Positions 57,069 to 64,000 of a stretch of DNA of 64,000 bases are shown piece by piece. The notes beneath the pieces are model-generated. The model made no database searches. It was given only the letters and a program-made list of their open reading frames with translations, and was not told where the DNA came from. A program made the translations under genes and the position numbers. This stretch comes from Cordilura impudica. Its lineage: Eukaryota > Arthropoda > Insecta > Diptera > Scathophagidae. The DNA is taken from contig OY821519.1 of assembly GCA_963682025.1 (NCBI GenBank), positions 98,577,085 to 98,641,084 of the forward strand, written 5' to 3'. The first letter of the stretch is position 1; the number at the start of each line of letters is the position of its first letter.

Positions 57069-58226
57069 GATTTATTTATTTATTATTATTAATCTATGGA
57101 ATTAATCCTTACAGACTATTTAAAAAAAACATTTAACAATGAATGAAAAATTAAAAAATTTAATTTAATGTGTTCAAATAAATTATTATATTACTTTTTA
57201 TGACATTTGTATTTGAAAAAAAATCTATAAATCTATAAAGCTTATTAAATTCAGAACACATTCGTCTAAGCGGATCACCGTTTGCATAATTTGATCTATA
57301 AAACTGGACAGTTAAAGGTGAGAAGAAACGTGTTGGCCGTTGGGGGATGTTAAATGAAATATTGTTGATCAGAAAACCAGAACAAACATCGCCATTAATT
57401 ATGTTCAAAAGAAACGAAACGTTTAGCATAGATCTGCGGCTTTTTAAGGTTGGCAGCTTAACAAGGGCGAGTCTGCTGTTATATGACGGAAGATTTAATT
57501 GGTTAAAATTTAAGCTGCGAAGACAGAATAGTAGGAATTGTTTTTGCACCGATTCAATGCTATCAATATGAGTTTGATAGATAGGGTCCCATATAATAGA
57601 TGCATATTCCAAAATCGGTCTCACAAGTGACGTGTATAGTGTTTTTGTTACATACGGATCGTTGAACTCTTTAGACCAACGTTTTATAAAACCAAGAACT
57701 CCTCTGGCTTTGTTTACCGTAATTGTAATATGAAGAACGAAACTAAGTTTTGAATCTAATAAGACACCAAGATCTAAGAAGTTATCAACTTTTTCCAATT
57801 GAAAGCCTCCCAACACGTAATTTACAGATATTGGTCTTTTTCGAACAAAACGCATATATTTGCACTTTTTAAGATTGAGCTCCATTAAATTTAAAATACA
57901 CCATGAGTGAAACGAATCCAAATCATTTTGAAGATAAGTGTGGTCGGAATATTGGTTATAACTCATAAAGACTTTTACATCGTCAGCATACATCAGGATA
58001 TTTGAAAACTGAATAACCTGTGGCAAATCATTTATAAATAAAGAAAATAAAAGCGGTCCAAGATGGCTGCCTTGCGGTACTCCAGATAAAACATTAATAT
58101 TTTTCGAAGATATGTTATTAAAAAGTACATTTTGCTTTCTGTTTGTCAAATATGAATATATCCACTTTGTACTAAGATCAGAAAATCCCATTAGATGTAA
58201 TTTCTTTATAAGAAGTTTATGCTCTT
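57069..58226 (-). mobile_element. 5'-truncated Jockey/CR1-like retrotransposon inserted in the gene
   Basis: An open frame from 58226 to 57160 begins inside the RT: LLIKKLHLMGFSDLSTKW, SGVPQGSHLGPLLFSLFIND, MYADDVKVFMSYNQ (catalytic YADD), thumb NFLDLGVLLDSKLS, SLVRPILEYASIIWDP. It ends ...IIIYLNTLN at a TAA. The 3' end has a TAAATAAATAAAT tail at 57069-57086. It interrupts the host gene just after AAWKSF and before DSFLGN. No target duplication was clear. Same family as the copy at 60117. Confidence 0.88.
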
Positions 58227-58591
58227 GAAAGATTTCCAGGCTGCATATTCTTTCTGCAATAAACATTGTGAAAAATTGTCATCATTCATTAGCTTCCTGA
58301 GCTGAGGGCCAACAAATATGTTTTCTTTGATTTTAGCATATGAAATTTTAGGAAAAACCGCTAATAAATATTTAAATGCTGCACCGTCTTTGTCCAGAGC
58401 CTTGACGAAGTTCTTAAAGAGGCCCAGTTTTATGTGCAACGGCGGAAGAAGAACGTCATTTGGATCAATTAATGGTTTATTTAAAATGTTTTGTTTCCCT
58501 GGTGAATGACATGTAGCGCGACTATCCCATAAACAAAGGAAACAACAATATTTTGTGAAACCTCCTTGCATACCAGTCAACAACCAATGAC

Positions 58592-58662
58592 CTGAAACAG
58601 ATTAATTTACAGTTATTTACGATGGTCTATACTAAACATACAAAGAAATTTAAATCACACAC
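58592..58662 (-). other. Probable 71-bp GT-AG intron of the transposon-like gene
   Basis: The minus strand reads CTTAAG then GTGTGTG at the donor and AATCTGTTTCAG at the acceptor. It lies between the ICGDLK and GGFTKY blocks that are adjacent in relatives. With this donor the next exon needs one more base to stay in frame. A donor four bases downstream (GTGATT) keeps the frame but adds one residue. Confidence 0.6.
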
Positions 58663-59536
58663 CTTAAGGTCACCACAGATATTCCATTTGTGATCGTTGT
58701 ATTTGAGTAATGTCAAAATTTCAGTCATTGATTCGTAACTTTCCTTTGTATTAATGGCATGAGCAATTGGTATGGATAGTTTTTCATTCCCATTATGCAA
58801 AAGAAGAGCTTTTAAACTGTACTTAGAGCCATCAATAAATAATCTCCATTCAGTTTTGTCATATGGCTGCTTAATTTTTTGAAATAAACCATCCACATCA
58901 GTACAGTATAGAATAGAGTGTTTCTTTTCAAAATATGCAGCCAATTCCAAGCTTCTACCTCTATAGATTGTTACTTTTGTCCCAACTGCAAGATGTTTCA
59001 ACTACTGCCTGCGTGAAGCTAGTAATTCTGCGTCTTGCTTCGTTAAATGTAAATCCCGAATTAGATCATTCAGCTCAGCTTGAGTCACTAAATGGTGTTC
59101 ATCATCAGCCTCATACAAACTACCACTGCTGGTGAAAGATGTTTCGGACTCACTACTCGTAGCACTGGGAATGACTGGTAATGAATCATTTGGGACATTC
59201 GCGTAAGTAATATTTTTCGATTTTTCATATTGAACAGAAATAACAATCGGTTTGGTGGTTACTTGACTGTGTCCAAAGTACTGGACTTGAAAAATCGTAA
59301 TAGATCTTCTTGCCATTCGACCACTTGTATAAAACAGTTCTGCAACTATTGCAAAACATTGTCGGTGGCCACGGTTTGTCCAAGTTTCTGACAGTAAAAC
59401 CAAAATAATGTAAATGTGCATATTTTAATGATTCTGATATTGCATATCCTTTTTTTCCAACTAAATATTCACCAAACACAAAGCAAAAATAGCTTGAATC
59501 AGTAACACACGATCTCCCTAATATGCTTAAACGCAA

Positions 59537-59940
59537 CTATTGTGAAGATTTAGAACGAATGTCAAATCTGTCTGTCAAATTAATAATTGTGAAATTGTAG
59601 TGTCATTATTGACTGTTTTAGTGTATTGCCAGCATGCGATAAGAAATGAACAAGACGTGATAGCCCAATTTTTATGCCAGATTCAAATCCAGATTAGTTA
59701 AAAAACATGATTCGTTTCTGAAGTGATTTTTTTTTTTTAATTTGTAGACCAGTGTTATATTTTGTGTCTAATATTAATTTGCTTGATGTTCAAAGATGTG
59801 CTTTGAAGCGCAGCATTCGAGATAATGATATCAGTTCTACACTCCATCTCTTTGGATTGATGATTTATCGATATAATACTCACTAACAAATCATATGGAT
59901 TTTTGGGTTATTTTAGATGTACCGATAGGGATACTAATCA
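59537..59940. other. Spacer, nothing recognised
   Basis: AT-rich; probable 5' flank of the transposon-like gene. Confidence 0.45.
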
Positions 59941-60086
59941 GTAAACCAAAACTAAACTCTGTGGCACAATTATTGGTCATAGCCCCATAAAAAGCTACTT
60001 CCCGATCTTCACTTCAATTTATCAAAAGAACAAAAATATTACATATGATAACCTGAATCTTGCGATAATTTTAGTCGGTCTGATAT

Positions 60087-62881
60087 GTGTTAGTTATATG
60101 CGGACTAAGCCTAGACATGTATAGCAATTTCATCACCAATTTGCTTGCTGATAGTTTTGATTTCAATCATCACGTTATTATTTTCACCGAAACTTGGCTG
60201 AAGGATGATGTTCTTAACTCTGAAATTCTATGTAATAAGTATCAAATTTATAGATGTAATCGTAAAGACTGTAATGGGGGAGTAGTACTTATTGCAGTCT
60301 CATGTCTTTTCCCATCTGAAGTTCTTTCTCCAATTAATTCTTCAACTATTGAATTTGTTAGTGTTGTCATCAAGCTTAGATGCAAAAAAATATACTTCAC
60401 CTGCTCTTACTTACCTCCTAACTGTAGTGAACTAATGTACAATATACATGCTGAAGCTATCAAATCTGTTTCACTACTTGTTGATCCAAACGATACAATT
60501 TTTGTTGTAGGCGATTTCAATTTACCCTCTATATCATGGAAGTATTCTCTGGAAGCTTCTGAATTGATCCCAATAAAAACAAAAATTGGTACGACAATTT
60601 CATTAACGATTTATTTGATCTATGTCTTCATTCAATAAATAATGTTTACAACGACTGTGGTAAATTATTGGATTTAGTATTCGTCAATGATCCGTTTGAT
60701 TGTGAATTAATTCGTTCTGAACCAATCACTTTGCCCGAGGATCGCCATAATCCTACAATTGAAATTAACTACTCACTGCCCTTTCAATATGGACCTGAAA
60801 TGCTTATTAAAAATGATAAAGTGTTTTGTTTTAAAAAAACCAACTATGCTGAACTAAAAAATTTAATTAATGGAACTAACTGGTACAAGTTATTATCGAC
60901 TTCTGATAATTCTCAACATTCATTGGATGTAATGCTTAATTGCTTTTACAAAATTATTTACTCTTTTTTTTGATAAATGTGTACCAAAGCATACTGTCTA
61001 TGAACATACTGGTCCTCCCTGGAACTCTCGGCAGTTGTCTCGGATTAAAAATTTAAAAAATAAACATTATAAAAAATATAAAAAATCTGGTTCCCTAGTA
61101 GATTATGGAAAATACTCTATTTATCGTGCAGATTACAATATACTCAATAACTCTTTATACCAACACAATTTTAAAAGTGATCCTTAATCGTTCTACAATT
61201 TCGGTAATTCTAAAAGAAAATCTAAAGAAATTTCATAACTGAAGGATATAGTTATGAAATTTCTTGAACTCGAATCTAGTGATGATACCGTTATAAGTAA
61301 TATGTTTGCTGATTTTTTTGCTAGTACTTATTCGGATGCTCAATATGACAACTCTAACGACTATCCTTTTCCTATAACTTCAAGTCAACCAATATCTTTT
61401 CCCGAAATTAATTCAAGTGATGTTTTACTTAGTATGAAAAAATTAAAACTTTCTTTTTATCATGGACCAGATGGTGTACCCAGCTGCATCTTAAATCGCT
61501 GTGCTGATAACTTAGCAAAGCCTGCATCGATCAGATCTGGTTATTTTCCTAAATTATGGAAGGAATCTTATGTTATCCCCTTATTTAAATCTGGAAACAA
61601 GGCTGATGTTACGAACTATATAGGAATTGCCAAATTAAGTGCTTTACCTAAACTATTTGACAAATTTATTACGGATTATCTATGCCATCATACATCTTCA
61701 ATTATGTCACCATTTCAACACGGGTTTAGGAAAGGTTGTTCTACTACAACTAATGTTCTTCATGTAACAACTTTAATTATTCGCAGTTTTACTGAAAAGA
61801 AACAAACTGATTCTGTTTATGAACTATGAACTCCTTCTCATTAAATTGAATTTATTGGAATTAACTCCTTACAGTGTAAACTGGATAATATCATATCTTC
61901 TGGGAAGAAAACAAAGTGTTAAATTCAATAATATTACTTCAAAACACATTGCTGTTATTTCTGACCTGTGTTCCACAAGGCAGCCATCTTGGACCAATTT
62001 TATTTTCCCTCTTTATTAATGATCTTCCAAAAGTTATACACTTCTGCTATATATTGATGTACGCTGATGACATCAAAATATGTTATAGTTTTAAACAATA
62101 TGCTGACCATATCTATCGGCAATGTGATCTTGATAATTTTTTTAAGTGGTGCAATCATAATTTAATGGAGCTGAATCTGAAAAAGTGCAAATGCATGCGT
62201 TTTTCGAGATGTAATTTTATTGCAGTTAACTATGCTCTGGGTGGATACCAGTTGGAGCTACTCGATAATTTTTTGGATCTCGGTATATTACTTGATGCTA
62301 AACTGAGTTTTGTTCCTCACATAACCATGACGGTAAATAAAGCTAAAGGTGTTCTTGGTTTTTTTAAGCGTTGGGCAAAGGAATTTGTTGATCCCTACAT
62401 TACCAAACAACTATTTATATCCTTAGTAAGACCAATTTTGGAATATGGCTCTATCATTTGGGATCCTCGCTATAACATCCATAGCCAACATATTGAATCT
62501 GTTCAAAAACAATTCCTTCTATTCTGTTTACGTGGTATGAAGTGGAGTCCTGCCTATAATCTTTCGTCATACCCTAATAGACTTTCTTTAATTAAAGTAC
62601 CAAGTTTAAAAAGCGATCGAACCATGCTGAATGTAACTTTTATGATAAACCTCATCAATGGAGAAGTTTGCTCTGAGTTTCTTGTTAACAACATTGTATA
62701 TAATGTTCCCCAACGTTTTTCCCGCCATTTCTACCTGCTTTATGTTCCATTTTGCCGATCAAATTTTTCCATTGCTGATCCTTTTCGGAGATTATGCAAT
62801 AATTATAATAATCATTCTCAATTTATTGAATTTTCCTGTAATGTAATTAAACGTAACATAATTACTTTTCTGAATTCATGA
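60087..62881 (+). pseudogene. ORF2 of the Jockey/CR1-like element (endonuclease-RT)
   Basis: Would nick target DNA and reverse transcribe the element RNA. The longest intact piece is the C-terminal half (about 61965-62881) with SGVPQG-type motif, YADD, thumb and C-terminal domain. It is about 70 percent identical by eye to the frame at 57160-58226, so the two copies are not recent duplicates. The first bases of this frame (60087-60116) belong to the GTCY element, so the ATG there is not the real start. Confidence 0.85.
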
Positions 62882-62991
62882 TTTATCTGTTTCTTACACA
62901 ATATTTTGTAAATAGCTTAAGTTAAACACAATTAAATAGCCTGTAATGATTTAATCCATTGACTTAATAAATAAATAAATAAATAAATAAA
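60117..62991 (+). mobile_element. Jockey/CR1-like non-LTR retrotransposon, longer copy, broken
   Basis: Endonuclease from HHVIIFTETWLKDD through FVVGDFNLPSISW and LDLVFVNDPF to EDRHNPTIEI (60130-60780). RT from HGPDGVPSCILNRCADNL, PLFKSGNKADVTNYIGIA and FQHGFRKGCSTTTN through VPQGSHLGPILFSLFIND, MYADDIKICYSFKQ to the C-terminus FLNS (62880). Tail of AAAT repeats 62966-62991. Defects: frameshifts near 60590, 60975-61250 and 61955. The segment with RT motif A (first catalytic Asp, usually DFSKAFD) is deleted between TDSVY and ELLLIKLNLL. 5'-truncated within the endonuclease. Confidence 0.88.
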
Positions 62992-63010
62992 TATGGCCAA
63001 TAAAAGCTTA

Positions 63011-63378
63011 CTAGCAGAATCCAGCCCTCGAAAATCGAGTGCAAATTCTAGGAAATTCAATTTTTTCATTAAATAAAGACCCCAAAGGTATGCTAATCAA
63101 TTATAGCGAAAACAAAAAACAAACTCATTTTTATTACAAACACATTAACAAATTTAATAAACACATACATAGCATTGTATAATTTTATGTGATGGTGTTA
63201 GTAGCAATTTTAAAAGCAAATTTACTCTAAATAAAGGAAAAAATTTAAATATTTGTAAATCTGCAAAATGGCTAAAAAGAAATACCTCTCAAATAATATA
63301 CGTTTGGTCAAAATCGGGATATAATGGTAGAACAAAACATCGGTCACAAGAAATCGCCTATCCTATTAATATTATAGA
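63011..63378 (-). mobile_element. Short non-autonomous Helitron (CTAG family) inside the GTCY element
   Basis: Minus-strand start TCTATAATATTAATAGGA, end CTCGATTTTCGAG, 12 bases, CTAG. 368 bp. Removing it joins AAAAGCTTA to TATATAAAAATTC, which matches the unbroken GTCY copies (AAAAGCTTATATAC). Confidence 0.9.
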
Positions 63379-63649
63379 TATATAAAAATTCTTCAAAACA
63401 TATTCATATTTGCGACCTGTACTTTAATTACAAGGTTGGTTTACATGGACACACAGACAGGCAGACAGACGGAAAGACAGATAGACGGACGGACATCGCT
63501 AAATCGATTCGGAACTTGATTCTGAGTCGATCGTTGTAAATATTTGAGAAGATACAAACATCAGCACAAACTCATTATATCCTCACCACATAGTGGAATA
63601 TGGTACAATAATCGCACTAAAAGTGCAGCTTGGTTGTTGCCTTGTTTCA

Positions 63650-64000
63650 GTATTATATAAAAAAATATTTTAAATATTTTAAGCAGCACTAAACCAGTAT
63701 AGCCCAGCACTCGAAATTCTAGCGAAAATTCTAGAAAATATTATTTTTTTATTCAATTTAAAAATTTATGAATATTTAAATGGGCCTAAAGGTATGTTAA
63801 TCAATTTAGGCAATTCAAAATTCAACACAGGGCCTGTCATATACAATTTAAATCATTAACAATTTTAATCATGTAACGAATTATTAGCAATATTTTATTT
63901 TATTTAATATATTTTTAAGACAGATTAAACATAAATTTTATCATTCTCAGCTTCTCCTCCGTATGAACTATAACTATGCCAATTTTCACACTCTTCCGTG
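63650..64000 (+). mobile_element. hAT derivative, copy 2 (cut by window end)
   Basis: From AGCCCAGCACTCGAAATTCT to CCAATTTTCACACTCTTCCG it matches 8634-8975 of copy 1, including the Helitron fragment and the AT-rich stretch before the transposase tail. The dimerisation-domain frame would start just beyond the window. Confidence 0.75.

Larger units (their letters stand above)
56769..59536 (-). pseudogene. Widespread transposon-like gene (zinc finger + DDE-like core), broken and split by a retrotransposon
   Basis: One minus-strand gene in pieces. N-terminus: SYFCFVFGEYLVGKKGYAI ... CNSCRTVLYKW ... DCYFC (zinc-binding type). After a frameshift near 59215 comes an SSESETSF linker. QAELNDLIRDLHLTKQDAEL follows, then an in-frame TAG (59002), TEWRLFIDGSKYSLKALLLH, WNICGDLK, GGFTKYCCFLCLWDSRATCH, PPLHIKLGLFKNFVKALDKD, FVGPQLRKLM and AAWKSF. 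A retrotransposon intervenes at 57069-58226. The tail is DSFLGNDKSE, SLHSHLDFFPQNLGAVSDEQ, ERKYQGFWDEGMLGDYCW. I recognise this protein as a multi-copy family of insects and other animals; I cannot name its superfamily. The usual block after SDEQ (an E- and H-containing segment) is deleted. Confidence 0.8.
59945..63605 (+). mobile_element. GTCY element split by a retrotransposon and a Helitron
   Basis: Left part 59945-60116 (GGTCATAGCCCCATAAAAAG, TACTTCCCGATCTTCACTTC, TATGCGGACTAAGCCTAGAC). Middle scrap 62992-63010 (ATGGCCAATAAAAGCTTA). Right part 63379-63605 (CATATTCATATTTGCGACCT, a GACA/GACG tract at 63446-63492, TGATTCTGAGTCGATCG, ACCACATAGTGGAATATGG). These follow the order of the copy at 35764. 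About 35 bp of the body seem lost where the retrotransposon entered. Confidence 0.8.

Overview
The window looks like a gene-poor, strongly AT-rich stretch of an insect genome, most likely a higher fly (Diptera). The grounds are two DD41D mariners, R1/I-type, Jockey-type and RTE-type non-LTR remnants, short GT-AG intron spacing, and interspersed elements with a (GTCY)n microsatellite like those known from flies. I found no convincing host gene, tRNA, rRNA or CRISPR array. Almost everything recognisable is a transposable element (TE) or tandem repeat, and every transposase or reverse transcriptase seen is damaged. No bacterial or viral system is visible.

Layout. 1-9.5 kb: RNase H and R1-type scraps, a mariner scrap, a DD41D mariner with TIRs and TA duplication (1178-2478), two short Helitrons (one splitting an RNase H reading frame), a GTCY element nested in another element, a TIR element, and a hAT deletion derivative. 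9.8-12.7 kb: an element whose middle is a 21-bp minisatellite. 13.7-18.5 kb: a hAT element with a second hAT nested in it, both with exact 8-bp duplications. 18.5-21.4 kb: an interrupted palindrome, tandem repeats, a TIR element. 22.3-24.1 kb: a mariner scrap and a second DD41D mariner. 24.3-28.4 kb: RT scrap and a broken RTE-type retrotransposon. 28.7-33.2 kb: Tigger-like and GTF2IRD2-like hAT remnants with Helitrons. 33.2-40 kb: GTCY-type elements, an A-rich tandem array, and an RT fragment with an in-frame duplication. 40.9-44.7 kb: a TTA-flanked MITE, a piggyBac-like pseudogene, a TTAA-flanked MITE, a Tc1 scrap. 45.3-49.6 kb: an element filled by about 3.9 kb of 7-bp repeats. 50-56.2 kb: a second Helitron type, a foldback element with a 9-bp duplication, another Helitron, and an inverted tandem array. 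56.8-59.5 kb: a broken, intron-containing transposase-like gene split by a retrotransposon. 59.9-64 kb: a GTCY element split by a second copy of that retrotransposon and by a Helitron, then a second copy of the hAT derivative.

Three repeat families organise the window. (1) Short non-autonomous Helitrons of about 345-380 bp, 5'-TC...CTAG-3' with a terminal hairpin, inserted between A and T. (2) GTCY elements, starting CAAGTAA plus a hairpin, carrying (GTCY)n and ending in GGTATAA. (3) Array carriers, with GATGTGTAAACATC at one end and its reverse complement near the other, ending CACATGA. Three of the four array carriers have grown a different tandem array in the middle; the fourth has none. 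This last family is the most unusual thing here. Many insertions are nested, and in several cases the empty site can be read inside the window.
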